A DNA stretch of 64,000 nt from Kluyvera sichuanensis (GCF_014218705.1 NZ_JABBJF010000003.1:300966-364965), one strand, 5' to 3'; shown: positions 30,366 to 45,777, counted from the first letter of the stretch. Numbers and translations are program-made. Notes: generated by a model not told the origin, from the letters alone.

Positions 30366-31495
30366 TGAAAAAAATGAAAATAATATCAGTTGTTGGTACA
30401 CGCCCCGAAATTATCCGTTTATCACGGGTACTAGCTAAACTTGATCAGCACTGTGAGCATGTACTAGTTCATACTGGCCAGAATTATGATTTTGAGTTAA
30501 ATGAGGTTTTCTTTAATGACCTTGGTGTTCGTAAACCTGATTATTTTCTCAATGCGGCTGGAAAAAACGCTGCGGAAACTATAGGGCAGGTAATCATAAA
30601 GTTTGATGAAGTTTTGGAATGCGAATCACCAGAAGCAATGCTTGTATTGGGAGATACGAATTCCTGCATTTCAGCAATACCGGCTAAACGTCGTAAAATA
30701 CCAATTTTTCATATGGAAGCAGGTAATCGCTGCTTTGACCAACGAGTACCAGAGGAAACGAATAGACGTATTGTTGATCATACTGCTGATATTAACATGA
30801 CATACAGTGATATTGCCCGAGAATATCTTTTAGCAGAAGGGATTCCAGCTGATAGGATCATAAAAACAGGTAGTCCAATGTTTGAGGTCCTAACTCATTA
30901 TATGCCCCAAATCGACGCTTCCGATATTTTGACTAGACTAAATTTAAAAGCCGGAAGTTTTTTCGTTGTCAGTGCTCATCGTGAAGAAAATGTTGATTCA
31001 CCAAGGCAACTAATAAAATTAGCTAATATTCTGAATGTCATTGCCGAAAAATATAATTTACCCGTCATTATCTCTACGCATCCAAGAACAAGAAACCGTA
31101 TAGATTCTCAAGGCATCAATTTCCATTCAAATATTCAATTGTTGAAACCTTTGGGTTTTCACGACTATAACCACCTCCAAAAAAATGCACGAGCTGTGCT
31201 TTCTGATAGCGGAACCATTACTGAAGAATCCTCAATCATGAATTTCCCTGCCTTGAACATTCGTGAAGCTCACGAACGCCCAGAGGGTTTTGAGGAAGCA
31301 TCAGTAATGATGGTTGGGCTCGAGTCTGACCGAGTCTTACAGGCACTTGATATACTATCTACTCAACCTCGTGGGGAAACTCGTCTACTCCGCCCAGTTC
31401 AGGATTATAGTATGCCAAATGTATCAGATAAGGTTGTTAGAATTATTCATTCATACACGGATTATATTAAAAGGGTTGTTTGGAAAGAATACTAA
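30365..31495 (+). CDS. fnlC: UDP-L-FucNAc 2-epimerase FnlC
   Basis: 376-residue member of the non-hydrolysing UDP-GlcNAc 2-epimerase family, completing UDP-L-FucNAc. Motifs: ISVVGTRPEIIRLSRVL at the N-terminus, FHMEAGNRCFDQRVPEE, SAHREENVD and SDSGTITEESSIM. It overlaps fnlB and wbuB by one base each. A second in-frame ATG at residue 4 is possible as start. Confidence 0.93.
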   Translation: MKKMKIISVVGTRPEIIRLSRVLAKLDQHCEHVLVHTGQNYDFELNEVFFNDLGVRKPDYFLNAAGKNAAETIGQVIIKFDEVLECESPEAMLVLGDTNSCISAIPAKRRKIPIFHMEAGNRCFDQRVPEETNRRIVDHTADINMTYSDIAREYLLAEGIPADRIIKTGSPMFEVLTHYMPQIDASDILTRLNLKAGSFFVVSAHREENVDSPRQLIKLANILNVIAEKYNLPVIISTHPRTRNRIDSQGINFHSNIQLLKPLGFHDYNHLQKNARAVLSDSGTITEESSIMNFPALNIREAHERPEGFEEASVMMVGLESDRVLQALDILSTQPRGETRLLRPVQDYSMPNVSDKVVRIIHSYTDYIKRVVWKEY

Positions 31496-32703
31496 TGAAG
31501 CTAGCATTAATTATTGATGACTATTTACCATTTAGCACTCGTGTAGGTGCTAAAATGTTTCATGAGTTGGCCCGTGAATTAGCGATTAACGGGAATAATG
31601 TCACAGTAATAACCCCTGATATAGCTGTAGACGAGAAAATACAGATAGAGACATTTGACGGTATAAAAATCTGGAGATTTAAAAGTGGTGCTTTAAAAGA
31701 TATCGGAAAAATCAAGCGTACGATAAATGAGACGCTATTGTCTTATCGCGCATGGAGTTCAATTAAAGACCATATTGATAAAGATACTTTTGATGGCATT
31801 ATTTATTATTCACCATCGATATTTTGGGGGGGGGTGGTGAAAAAAATAAAAATAAGGTGCCAATGCCCATCTTATTTAATATTAAGAGATATGTTTCCTC
31901 AATGGGCTATTGATGCTGGCCTGCTTAAATCAGGAACATTGATCGAACGGTATTTTCGTTTCTTTGAACAGTACTCATACAGTCAGGCAGATAGAATAGG
32001 GTTAATGTCAGAGAGGAATCTTGAGATATTCCTTGAAACAAATAAAGGCTTTCCTTGTGAAGTACTTCGTAATTGGGCATCATTAACTCAAGTAGTTTTG
32101 CCGGATAATTATGTTTCTATCAGAACTAAATTAAGTCTTGAGAAAAAAGTTATTTATTTTTATGGTGGAAATATTGGCCATGCTCAAGATATGGCTAATT
32201 TGATGCGACTTGCACGTAAAATGACAGCACATGAAAATGCTCATTTTTTGTTTATAGGTCAGGGTGATGAAGTTCAATTAATTAATAAGCTGGCCAAGGA
32301 GTGGGCGTTAAGTAATTATACTTATTTACCATCGGTAGACCAAAACACATTCAAGTATATACTTTCTGAAGTTGATGTGGGTTTATTTTCTCTTTCTGCT
32401 CGTCACTCATCCCACAATTTTCCAGGGAAATTACTTGGCTATATGGTGCAGGGGTTGCCAATATTGGGTAGTGTGAATGTTGGGAATGATCTTCTTGATA
32501 TAGTTAATGATAGCTGCTCTGGATTCATCCATATTAATGGTGAGGATGATAAGCTTTATAATTCAGCATTATTACTTCTTAACAAAGATGATATTCGTAA
32601 CCAGTATGGTGAAAATGCTCGGGCACTACTGAAAGATGAATTCTCAGTTGAGTCAGCAGCAAGAAATATTGAGATGCGCTTGGAGGCTTCACGATGCGTT
32701 TAA
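31495..32703 (+). CDS. wbuB: L-FucNAc transferase WbuB (GT4)
   Basis: 402-residue GT-B glycosyltransferase strongly resembling E. coli O26 WbuB, which adds L-FucNAc to the undecaprenyl-linked N-acetylglucosamine. Landmarks are MKLALIIDDYLPFSTRVGAK at the start, FFYGGNIGHAQDMANLM-type donor loop (here YFYGGNIGHAQDMANLMRL) and NFPGKLLGYMVQGLPILG. The ATG at 31495 overlaps the fnlC stop. Its presence predicts L-FucNAc as the second sugar of the O unit. Confidence 0.92.
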   Translation: MKLALIIDDYLPFSTRVGAKMFHELARELAINGNNVTVITPDIAVDEKIQIETFDGIKIWRFKSGALKDIGKIKRTINETLLSYRAWSSIKDHIDKDTFDGIIYYSPSIFWGGVVKKIKIRCQCPSYLILRDMFPQWAIDAGLLKSGTLIERYFRFFEQYSYSQADRIGLMSERNLEIFLETNKGFPCEVLRNWASLTQVVLPDNYVSIRTKLSLEKKVIYFYGGNIGHAQDMANLMRLARKMTAHENAHFLFIGQGDEVQLINKLAKEWALSNYTYLPSVDQNTFKYILSEVDVGLFSLSARHSSHNFPGKLLGYMVQGLPILGSVNVGNDLLDIVNDSCSGFIHINGEDDKLYNSALLLLNKDDIRNQYGENARALLKDEFSVESAARNIEMRLEASRCV

Positions 32704-33098
32704 TTGAGAGGGCACAATTAGATTTATTGCATAAAGAGGCAACCAAATCAGTACGTTTGCGATCTCATTTTCTTATGCATAATACTCATGAAGAAAAAGT
32801 ACAACGACTTCTTATTTCGCTTGTTAAAGGTAGCTTTGTTGAACCACACTATCATGAATTGCCACACCAATGGGAAATGTTTATTGTCATACAAGGATGT
32901 TTGAAAATATGTTTGTATAACACTCATGGTGGCATTATCGATACTTTTCTAGTGGGTGAAAATACAGGAATTAGTATTGTCGAATTTTCACCAGGAGATA
33001 TTCATAGTGTTGAATGTATTTCCAATAATGCACTTATGGTGGAAGTGAAAGAAGGACCGTTTGATTCAACGCATGCAAAAGTATTTCCTGAATGGTAA
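32694..33098 (+). CDS. wbuC: WbuC family cupin metalloprotein
   Basis: 134-residue single-cupin protein. The metal ligands are in HYHELPHQWEMFIV, with a later histidine in SPGDIHSVE. It regularly follows wbuB at the end of fnl-containing O-antigen loci and its function is not established. It starts inside the end of wbuB. The 188-base gap after it leads to gnd and a return to GC-rich sequence. Confidence 0.9.
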   Translation: MRLIERAQLDLLHKEATKSVRLRSHFLMHNTHEEKVQRLLISLVKGSFVEPHYHELPHQWEMFIVIQGCLKICLYNTHGGIIDTFLVGENTGISIVEFSPGDIHSVECISNNALMVEVKEGPFDSTHAKVFPEW

Positions 33099-33286
33099 GC
33101 CATTCTTTATACAGATTGTGAAAGGTCCTTGCTTTTAGCAGAACATGCATAACAAATTTATTAATCTAGTAGCATAAAACAAGGCACATTCCGCTATCCA
33201 CTTAAGCGTGACCTGAGTTACCATCTAACCCACATTTCAAGCCGTGCGCCACTCGCGCGGTGACCATCCCCTGACAGGAGTATGTA

Positions 33287-34693
33287 ATGTCCAAGCAACA
33301 GATCGGCGTAGTCGGTATGGCAGTGATGGGGCGCAACCTGGCGCTCAACATCGAAAGCCGTGGTTATACCGTCTCCATCTTCAACCGCTCCCGTGAAAAA
33401 ACCGAAGAAGTTGTCGCTGAGAACCCAGGCAAGAAGCTGGTTCCTCACTATACGGTCAAGGAGTTCGTCGAGTCTCTTGAAACCCCACGTCGTATCCTGT
33501 TAATGGTGAAGGCGGGCGCGGGCACCGATGCTGCCATCGATTCCCTGAAGCCGTACCTCGATAAAGGCGACATCATCATTGATGGCGGTAACACCTTCTT
33601 CCAGGACACCATTCGCCGTAACCGCGAACTGTCCGCTGAAGGCTTCAACTTCATCGGTACCGGTGTGTCCGGTGGCGAAGAGGGCGCACTGAAGGGCCCA
33701 TCCATTATGCCTGGCGGCCAGAAAGAAGCGTACGAACTGGTTGCTCCGATCCTGACTAAGATTGCTGCGGTTGCTGAAGATGGCGAACCGTGCGTAACTT
33801 ACATCGGCGCCGACGGTGCAGGTCACTACGTGAAGATGGTTCACAACGGTATCGAGTACGGCGACATGCAGCTGATTGCTGAAGCCTACTCTCTGCTGAA
33901 AGGTGGCCTGAATCTCTCTAACGAAGAGCTGGCAACCACCTTTACCGAGTGGAACGAAGGTGAGCTGAGCAGCTACCTGATCGACATCACCAAAGATATC
34001 TTCACCAAGAAAGACGAAGAAGGTAAATACCTGGTTGATGTGATTCTGGATGAAGCAGCGAACAAAGGTACTGGTAAATGGACCAGCCAGAGCTCTCTGG
34101 ATCTGGGCGAACCGCTGTCCCTGATCACCGAATCCGTGTTCGCACGTTACATCTCCTCCCTGAAAGACCAGCGCGTTGCAGCATCTAAAGTGCTGTCTGG
34201 CCCGCAGGCTAAACTGGCTGGTGATAAAGCAGAGTTCGTTGAGAAAGTGCGTCGTGCACTGTACCTGGGTAAAATCGTCTCCTACGCGCAGGGCTTCTCT
34301 CAGCTGCGTGCTGCGTCCGACGAGTACAACTGGGATCTGAACTACGGCGAAATCGCGAAGATCTTCCGCGCGGGCTGCATCATTCGTGCACAGTTCCTGC
34401 AGAAAATCACCGACGCCTATGCTGAGAATAAAGGCATTGCAAACCTGCTGCTGGCACCGTACTTCAAAAATATCGCTGACGAATACCAGCAGGCACTGCG
34501 TGACGTTGTTGCCTATGCGGTTCAGAACGGTATTCCGGTTCCAACCTTCTCTGCAGCCGTCGCGTACTACGACAGCTACCGCTCTGCGGTACTGCCAGCG
34601 AACCTGATTCAGGCTCAGCGTGACTACTTTGGTGCGCATACCTATAAACGCACTGATAAAGAGGGTGTGTTCCACACCGAATGGCTGGATTAA
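33287..34693 (+). CDS. gnd: 6-phosphogluconate dehydrogenase
   Basis: 468-residue cytoplasmic oxidative pentose-phosphate enzyme that converts 6-phosphogluconate to ribulose-5-phosphate, CO2 and NADPH. The NADP loop is [18 protein letters not shown] near residue 9; the active-site segment [21 protein letters not shown] is followed by [12 protein letters not shown]. It borders the O-antigen locus on the right, as in other Enterobacteriaceae, and is often swept along when O loci are exchanged. The ribosome site is ACAGGAG. Confidence 0.98.
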   Translation: MSKQQIGVVGMAVMGRNLALNIESRGYTVSIFNRSREKTEEVVAENPGKKLVPHYTVKEFVESLETPRRILLMVKAGAGTDAAIDSLKPYLDKGDIIIDGGNTFFQDTIRRNRELSAEGFNFIGTGVSGGEEGALKGPSIMPGGQKEAYELVAPILTKIAAVAEDGEPCVTYIGADGAGHYVKMVHNGIEYGDMQLIAEAYSLLKGGLNLSNEELATTFTEWNEGELSSYLIDITKDIFTKKDEEGKYLVDVILDEAANKGTGKWTSQSSLDLGEPLSLITESVFARYISSLKDQRVAASKVLSGPQAKLAGDKAEFVEKVRRALYLGKIVSYAQGFSQLRAASDEYNWDLNYGEIAKIFRAGCIIRAQFLQKITDAYAENKGIANLLLAPYFKNIADEYQQALRDVVAYAVQNGIPVPTFSAAVAYYDSYRSAVLPANLIQAQRDYFGAHTYKRTDKEGVFHTEWLD

Positions 34694-34720
34694 TCTGAAT
34701 TAGTTCACCGCTAAATGCAG

Positions 34721-34747
34721 GCCCGGAGCGCTCCTCCGGGCTTTTTT
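34721..34747 (+). terminator. Rho-independent terminator of gnd
   Basis: Stem gcccgga/tccgggc with a short loop, followed directly by a run of six T. Confidence 0.88.
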
Positions 34748-34891
34748 ATTGTCTAAAAATGGGATTCAGTCAGGTCTGATAGGCTGCGTTGCACTAAATC
34801 ACGATATACTGGCGCTATGCTGACCCGATACGCCAACCTACCGGCGACGTGTTCAACCTTACATATTTAACCAGAAGAAGTTACACAACGA

Positions 34892-36058
34892 ATGAAGATA
34901 ACTATTTCAGGAACAGGTTACGTAGGTTTGTCTAACGGCATCCTGATTGCTCAGCACCATGAAGTGGTGGCGCTGGATATCGTGCAGGCCAAAGTCGATA
35001 TGCTGAATCAGAAGAAATCGCCGATTGTCGATAAAGAGATTGAAGAGTATCTGGCAACAAAGTCGCTGAATTTTCGCGCGACGACCGATAAGCATGACGC
35101 TTACCGTGATGCCGATTTCGTGATTATCGCCACGCCGACCGACTACGACCCGAAAACCAACTATTTCAACACCTCAAGCGTAGAATCGGTTATTCGTGAT
35201 GTAACGGAAATCAACCCGAAAGCGGTGATGATTATCAAATCGACCATTCCGGTTGGCTTTACCAATTCCATTAAAGAGCAACTGGGCATCGATAATGTCT
35301 TCTTCTCGCCGGAGTTCCTGCGTGAAGGGCGTGCGCTGTATGACAACCTGCACCCATCCCGCATTGTTATCGGTGAGCGTTCAGAACGCGCTGAGCGTTT
35401 TGCGGCGCTGCTGCAGGAAGGCGCAGTTAAGAAAGATATTCCAACGCTGTTTACTGATTCGACAGAAGCGGAAGCTATCAAGCTGTTCGCGAATACCTAT
35501 CTGGCGCTGCGTGTGGCTTACTTTAACGAGCTGGACAGTTATGCGGAAAGCCTGGGGCTGAATTCCCGTCAGATTATCGAGGGTGTATGTCTGGATCCGC
35601 GCATTGGCAATCACTACAACAATCCGTCGTTTGGCTATGGCGGCTACTGCCTGCCGAAGGACACCAAGCAGCTGCTGGCGAACTATGAGTCGGTACCGAA
35701 CAACATCATTGGTGCTATCGTTGATGCCAACCGTACGCGTAAAGACTTTATTGCCGACTCGATTCTGGCCCGCAAGCCGAAGGTGGTGGGGGTTTACCGG
35801 CTGATTATGAAGTCCGGTTCTGATAATTTCCGCGCGTCCTCGATTCAGGGGATTATGAAGCGTATCAAGGCGAAGGGTATTCCGGTCATTATTTATGAGC
35901 CAGTAATGCAGGAAGACGAGTTCTTTAACTCCCGCGTGGTGCGCGATCTTGATGCCTTTAAACAAGAAGCCGATGTCATTATCTCTAACCGTATGGCTGA
36001 AGAGTTAGCGGACGTGGAAGAGAAGGTTTATACGCGCGATCTGTTTGGGAATGATTAA
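34892..36058 (+). CDS. ugd: UDP-glucose 6-dehydrogenase
   Basis: 388-residue NAD-dependent enzyme that oxidises UDP-glucose to UDP-glucuronate, needed for colanic acid and for aminoarabinose modification of lipid A. The N-terminal loop is [14 protein letters not shown]; the catalytic cysteine is in [15 protein letters not shown] near residue 260. Length is identical to E. coli Ugd. It has its own upstream region after the gnd terminator. Confidence 0.97.
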   Translation: MKITISGTGYVGLSNGILIAQHHEVVALDIVQAKVDMLNQKKSPIVDKEIEEYLATKSLNFRATTDKHDAYRDADFVIIATPTDYDPKTNYFNTSSVESVIRDVTEINPKAVMIIKSTIPVGFTNSIKEQLGIDNVFFSPEFLREGRALYDNLHPSRIVIGERSERAERFAALLQEGAVKKDIPTLFTDSTEAEAIKLFANTYLALRVAYFNELDSYAESLGLNSRQIIEGVCLDPRIGNHYNNPSFGYGGYCLPKDTKQLLANYESVPNNIIGAIVDANRTRKDFIADSILARKPKVVGVYRLIMKSGSDNFRASSIQGIMKRIKAKGIPVIIYEPVMQEDEFFNSRVVRDLDAFKQEADVIISNRMAEELADVEEKVYTRDLFGND

Positions 36059-36078
36059 GCGAGAGTATTAGCGCCGCT

Positions 36079-36104
36079 CCCGGCGGCGCTGCGCTTGGCC
36101 GGGC
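36079..36104. repeat. REP-like core, copy 2
   Basis: Palindrome beginning cccggcggcgct and ending ggccgggc, sharing its core with the copies at 502-527 and 48799-48824. It stands in the ugd-uge convergent gap, a usual place for such elements. Confidence 0.7.
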
Positions 36105-36111
36105 CACGAAA

Positions 36112-36140
36112 GAAAAAACCCTCGTCAGAGGGTTTTTTTT
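36112..36140. terminator. Bidirectional terminator between ugd and uge
   Basis: The symmetrical stem aaaaaaccctc/gagggtttttt gives U-runs on both strands, fitting convergent ugd (+) and uge (-). Confidence 0.85.
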
Positions 36141-37143
36141 AGGCTTTATAAAACTCGCGATACCACTCCACGAAGTTTTTCACGCCTTCTTTCACCGAAG
36201 TCTGCGGGCGGAAGCCCACCAGGTCGTACAGCGGCTGCGTCTCTGCGCTGGTTTCCAGCACGTCACCGGCCTGCATCGGCATCATATTTTTCTTTGCTTC
36301 AATACCCAGCGCTTCTTCGAGCGCCGTAATGTAGTCCATTAATTCAACCGGCGCGCTGTTGCCAACGTTGTAAACCCGATATGGCGCTGAGCTGGTTGCC
36401 GGGGAGCCGGTCTCGACGGTCCATTCGCTATTGGCAGCAGGAATAACGTCTTGCAGGCGGATGATGGCTTCTACGATGTCATCAATGTAGGTGAAGTCGC
36501 GCTTCATCTTACCGTAGTTGTACACATCGATGCTTTTCCCTTCCAGCATTGCTTTGGTGAACTTGAACAGCGCCATATCCGGGCGGCCCCACGGGCCATA
36601 GACGGTAAAGAACCGCAGTCCGGTAGTCGGCAGGCCGTACAGATGGGAGTAAGTATGTGCCATCAACTCGTTGGCTTTTTTCGTGGCGGCATACAGCGAT
36701 ACCGGATGATCCACGCTGTCGTCTGTCGAGAACGGCATTTTGCTGTTCAGACCGTAGACCGAGCTTGAGGAGGCGTACACCAGGTGCTGGACTTTGTTGT
36801 GACGGCAGCCTTCCAGAATATTCAGATGCCCAATCAGGTTCGCCTGCGCGTAGGCGTGCGGATTTTCCAGCGAATAGCGAACGCCAGCCTGAGCGGCCAG
36901 GTGGATGACGCGATCAAGCTGCGCATCGGCAAACAGTTCTGCCATGGCGACATTGTCGGCGAGATCGATTTTCGCAAAATGGAAATTCGGCGATTGCAGC
37001 AGGTCCAGACGCGCCTGCTTCAGGCTGACGTCATAATAATCATTGAGATTATCGAGTCCGACAACGTGATGACCAGCAGCAAGCAGGCGCTGGCTGACGT
37101 GAAAACCGATAAACCCTGCGGCGCCGGTGACCAAATATTTCAT
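36139..37143 (-). CDS. uge: UDP-glucuronate 4-epimerase
   Basis: 334-residue SDR extended-family epimerase that interconverts UDP-glucuronate and UDP-galacturonate. The NAD loop VTGAAGFIGFHVSQRLL is at residues 4-20; the catalytic residues are in SSSSVYG and SLYAATKKANE. FTVYGPWGRPDMA is a hallmark of this group. It lies opposite to ugd, which makes its substrate, and occupies the place where wzz stands in E. coli. Galacturonate could therefore be available for the O antigen or LPS core. Confidence 0.9.
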   Translation of the reverse strand: MKYLVTGAAGFIGFHVSQRLLAAGHHVVGLDNLNDYYDVSLKQARLDLLQSPNFHFAKIDLADNVAMAELFADAQLDRVIHLAAQAGVRYSLENPHAYAQANLIGHLNILEGCRHNKVQHLVYASSSSVYGLNSKMPFSTDDSVDHPVSLYAATKKANELMAHTYSHLYGLPTTGLRFFTVYGPWGRPDMALFKFTKAMLEGKSIDVYNYGKMKRDFTYIDDIVEAIIRLQDVIPAANSEWTVETGSPATSSAPYRVYNVGNSAPVELMDYITALEEALGIEAKKNMMPMQAGDVLETSAETQPLYDLVGFRPQTSVKEGVKNFVEWYREFYKA

Positions 37144-37260
37144 AGTAATCCTTCAATCTATTCAGATGCGAACATCCCTACTGGGCGCGATCATACCGTC
37201 TGTTAGCGAAAAAATATAATCGTTATATGCCATCAGGGTTATCGGAATGAGGACTAAATG

Positions 37261-37285
37261 AAAAACCCGGCGGATTGGCCGGGTT
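37261..37285 (-). terminator. Terminator of the his operon
   Basis: On the - strand a cccggc/gccggg stem with a short loop is followed by a run of five T, just after the hisI stop. Confidence 0.85.
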
Positions 37286-37297
37286 CGGGGAGGGGGA

Positions 37298-37890
37298 TTA
37301 CTGATGCCGTTCGCGCAAATTATCGATAACGGTGGTCAAATCCAGTTCCTGATCCTGCAGCAGCACCAGCAGGTGATACATTAAGTCAGACGCTTCGTTC
37401 TTCAGCTCAAACTTATCGTGCACCGTGGCGGCCAGCGCGGTCTCCACGCCTTCTTCACCCACTTTCTGCGCGATGCGCTTGGTGCCGCTGGCGTACAGTT
37501 TGGCGGTGTAGGAGCTTGCCGGATCGGCGGTTTTACGCTCGGCCAGCAGTTGTTCAAGCTGATACAGGAACAACCATTTATGGCTGGTGTCACCGAAGCA
37601 GCTCGAGGTGCCTTTATGGCAGGTTGGGCCGATAGGGTTCACCAGAATCAGCAGCGTGTCATTATCGCAATCGGGCGCGATGCTGACCACGTTCAGGAAG
37701 TGACCGGAGGTTTCGCCTTTGGTCCACAGACGCTGTTTGGTGCGCGAGAAAAAGGTGACTTTGCCCGTTTCCTGCGTTTTAGCCAGCGCTTCCTGGTTCA
37801 TATAGCCCAGCATTAACACTTCGCCGGATACCGCGTGTTGGATAACGGCGGGCATCAGTCCGTCGGTTTTTTCCCAGTCCAGTTGTTCAG

Positions 37891-37897
<7 letters not shown>
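37298..37897 (-). CDS. hisI: Bifunctional phosphoribosyl-AMP cyclohydrolase/phosphoribosyl-ATP pyrophosphatase
   Basis: 199-residue fusion (HisIE) for steps two and three of histidine synthesis. The N-terminal cyclohydrolase domain (residues 1-110) has [23 protein letters not shown] and the metal site [11 protein letters not shown]. The C-terminal pyrophosphohydrolase domain has QKVGEEGVE and [14 protein letters not shown]. It is the last gene of the operon and overlaps hisF by seven bases. Confidence 0.97.
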
Positions 37898-43402
<5,505 letters not shown>

Positions 43403-43407
43403 GGCGA

Positions 43408-44307
43408 TTACTCCATCATCTTCTCAATCGGCAGCACCAGAATAGAGCTGGCACCCAGGGACTTCAGTTTTTCCATGGTTTCCCAGAACAGGGTTTCGCT
43501 GCTCACCATGTGCATCGCGACGCGCTGCTGATCGCCTGCCAGCGGCAGAATGGTTGGGCGTTCAGCGCCAGGCAGCAGGGCGATGACTTCATCCAGGCGC
43601 TCGGTTGGCGCGTGCATCATGATGTATTTCGATTCGCGAGCCTGAATCACGCCTTGAATACGAGTTAACAGGCGGTCGATCAGCTGCTGTTTGGCTTCGC
43701 TCATCTCGCCGTCGCGCTGAATCAGGCAGGCTTTAGAGCGGAACATCACTTCCACTTCCCGCAGGCCGTTGGCTTCCAGGGTTGCGCCGGTAGAGACCAG
43801 GTCACAAATGGCGTCGGCAAGGCCAGCGCGTGGGGCAACTTCAACGGAACCGTTCAGCAGGCAGGATTTAAAGCTGATGCCTTTCTGGTCGAGGTAACGC
43901 TTCAGCAGGTGCGGGTAAGAGGTGGCGATACGTTTGCCGTCGAGCGCGGCCGGGCCGTTCCACGCTTCGTCCGCCGGGGTGGCGAGAGACAGACGGCAGC
44001 CGCCGAAGTCCAGGCGACGCAGGGTAAAGTAACGCGGGTCTTCGCCCTGTGCGCGGCGGCTCAGCAGTTCTTCTTCCAGCACGTTTTCACCGATGATGCC
44101 GAGGTCAACGACGCCGTCCATAATCAGGCCAGGGATATCGTCATCACGTACGCGCAGGATGTCGATTGGCATGTTCTCCGCCATCGCAATCAGGCGCTGG
44201 GTGTGGAGATTGATTTTGATGCCACAACGGGCCAGTAATTCGCGTGAATCATCGCTCAGGCGACCTGATTTCTGCATAGCTATGCGTAAACGGCTGTTAT
44301 CTAACAT
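43408..44307 (-). CDS. hisG: ATP phosphoribosyltransferase (long form)
   Basis: 299-residue first enzyme of histidine synthesis, feedback-inhibited by histidine through its C-terminal ACT-like domain, so it needs no HisZ. It begins [21 protein letters not shown]; the PRPP-binding loop is in [14 protein letters not shown] near residue 170. First structural gene after the attenuator. Confidence 0.98.
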   Translation of the reverse strand: MLDNSRLRIAMQKSGRLSDDSRELLARCGIKINLHTQRLIAMAENMPIDILRVRDDDIPGLIMDGVVDLGIIGENVLEEELLSRRAQGEDPRYFTLRRLDFGGCRLSLATPADEAWNGPAALDGKRIATSYPHLLKRYLDQKGISFKSCLLNGSVEVAPRAGLADAICDLVSTGATLEANGLREVEVMFRSKACLIQRDGEMSEAKQQLIDRLLTRIQGVIQARESKYIMMHAPTERLDEVIALLPGAERPTILPLAGDQQRVAMHMVSSETLFWETMEKLKSLGASSILVLPIEKMME

Positions 44308-44341
44308 TCTCTATTCCTCATTACCCTGCTGAATTTGGTTC

Positions 44342-44376
44342 AAAAAAAAGCCCCCGGAAGATCTCTTCCGGGGGCT
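44342..44376 (-). terminator. his attenuator terminator
   Basis: On the - strand the hairpin gcccccggaaga/tcttccgggggc (12 pairs) ends in a run of eight T, between hisL and hisG. With the hisL histidine codons it forms the classical transcription attenuator. Confidence 0.93.
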
Positions 44377-44437
44377 CTCTTGCGTTCATGCACCACTGGA
44401 AGATCTGAATGTCTCCCAGCACACATCGCCTGAAAGA

Positions 44438-44488
44438 CTAGTCAGGGTGATGGTGATGATGGTGGTGTTTAAATTGAACGCGGCTCAT
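44438..44488 (-). CDS. hisL: his operon leader peptide
   Basis: 16-residue leader peptide, MSRVQFKHHHHHHHPD, with seven consecutive histidine codons followed by TAG. Ribosome stalling at these codons when charged tRNA-His is scarce favours the antiterminator form of the downstream RNA. It closely matches E. coli and Salmonella HisL. It is not an engineered tag: the promoter, attenuator and operon context are native. Confidence 0.95.
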   Translation of the reverse strand: MSRVQFKHHHHHHHPD

Positions 44489-44526
44489 AAATTTCTCGTT
44501 GAATGACTATTCACTTGATGTCTTTT

Positions 44527-44556
44527 AACCTAAACCACTTTTGTCATTGAACGCAA
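44527..44556 (-). promoter_or_regulatory. his operon promoter
   Basis: Reading the - strand: -35 TTGCGT (44556-44551), an 18-base spacer, and -10 TAGGTT (44532-44527), the same -10 hexamer and spacing known for the Salmonella his promoter. A GC-poor discriminator follows. Confidence 0.75.
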
Positions 44557-44666
44557 GCGCTTTTTACATTCATTAAATCAATTCATGTAGCGACTATAAA
44601 TTGTCAGTTTTATCGTGGTGGCGTAGCCTTATAAAGGTAGTGCGGCAAGAACCAGGAGATAGCGCA

Positions 44667-45488
44667 ATGAAGAAAGTGGCGATCGTCGGTTTAGGGTGGC
44701 TGGGTATGCCGCTAGCGCTGTCGTTGATGGCGCGTGGCTGGCAGGTGACCGGCAGTAAAACGACTGAGGACGGTGTGGAAGCAGCACGGATGTGCGGGAT
44801 TGATAGCTATCCGTTGCGGCTCGACCCACAGTTGGTATGCGAGGCCGATGACCTCGATGCCTTAATGAACGTTGATGCGCTGGTGATTACCTTACCGGCG
44901 CGTCGTAGTGGCCCGGGGGAAGATTTTTACCATCAGGCGGTGCAGGAGATCGTAGACTCGGCGCTGGCGCACCATATCCCGCGCATTATCTTTACCAGTT
45001 CGACCTCGGTATACGGTAATGAAGAGGGAACGGTTAAAGAGAGTACACCTCGTGACCCGGTGACCGCGAGTGGCAGAGTGCTGAAAGAGTTAGAGGACTG
45101 GCTGCATCAATTGCCGGGAACCTCGGTTGATATTCTGCGTCTGGCAGGGTTGGTTGGGCCGGAACGTCATCCGGGCCGTTTCTTTGCCGGAAAATCGGCA
45201 CCGGACGGGCAGCAGGGGGTAAACCTGGTGCATCTGGAAGATGTGATTGCGGCTATTACACTGCTGTTGCAGGCACCGAAAGGCGGCCATATCTACAATA
45301 TCTGTGCTCCACAGCATCCCGCCCGCGGCGTTTTTTATCCGCAGATGGCACGTGAGCTTGGCCTGGCGGTACCCGTGTTTAGCGACAGCGGTAAAGGGCA
45401 GGGGAAAATTATCGACGGTAGTCGTATCTGTCGCGAATTAGGCTTTGAATATCAATTCCCTGACCCATTGAGAATGCCTCTGGAGTAG
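44667..45488 (+). CDS. yeeZ: NAD(P)-binding protein YeeZ
   Basis: 273-residue SDR-like protein with an N-terminal Rossmann loop, VAIVGLGWLGMPLALSL. It also has the atypical SDR segments ITLPARRSGPG and FTSSTSVYGNEEG; a catalytic YxxxK is not evident. The function is not established. The ATG at 44667 follows CAGGAGA and agrees with E. coli YeeZ (274 aa); longer in-frame starts run into the his promoter region. It is divergent from hisL. In E. coli yefM/yoeB lie before it and yeeY after it; neither is present here. Confidence 0.9.
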   Translation: MKKVAIVGLGWLGMPLALSLMARGWQVTGSKTTEDGVEAARMCGIDSYPLRLDPQLVCEADDLDALMNVDALVITLPARRSGPGEDFYHQAVQEIVDSALAHHIPRIIFTSSTSVYGNEEGTVKESTPRDPVTASGRVLKELEDWLHQLPGTSVDILRLAGLVGPERHPGRFFAGKSAPDGQQGVNLVHLEDVIAAITLLLQAPKGGHIYNICAPQHPARGVFYPQMARELGLAVPVFSDSGKGQGKIIDGSRICRELGFEYQFPDPLRMPLE

Positions 45489-45647
45489 CGTTTCATTGAC
45501 ATTTGGCGATGACGTAACCGCTGTCGGCAAATCATTTAACATATAAATAGATACACATTTTGCATGGTTATTGGTTATGGTAGCCAATAATGCTTTAGCA
45601 AAAAGTGCTATAAAAGTTAGCGCTGCTTTAGAGATTGCTTGTTAATC

Positions 45648-45700
45648 AGCCGGTTGGATGAGAAGTCGCATTATTACTTCTCTCACCGGCTTGTATTTTT
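45648..45700 (+). terminator. Terminator-like hairpin 1 before plaP
   Basis: Arms agccggt (45648-45654) and accggct (45685-45691), extended by gagaagt/acttctc with small bulges, then a T-rich tail tgtattttt. Confidence 0.65.
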
Positions 45701-45743
45701 ACATTCGTTTGGTGCAAAATATGTCGAATGTAAAAAATGAGAC

Positions 45744-45777
45744 TAACCGACGTGATTGCCACGTCGGTTATTTTTTT
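45744..45777 (+). terminator. Terminator-like hairpin 3, 100 bases before yoeI
   Basis: Perfect 11-base stem taaccgacgtg/cacgtcggtta with a five-base loop, followed by seven T. Transcripts reaching plaP from upstream must pass it, so it may be a conditional terminator. Confidence 0.8.

Noticed and set aside
33500..34675. 391-residue open frame on the - strand opposite gnd
   Set aside because: gnd is certain on the + strand; the antisense frame is a codon-bias artefact.
44438..44488. Run of seven histidine codons, at first sight an engineered His tag
   Set aside because: It is the hisL leader peptide, with native promoter and attenuator around it.
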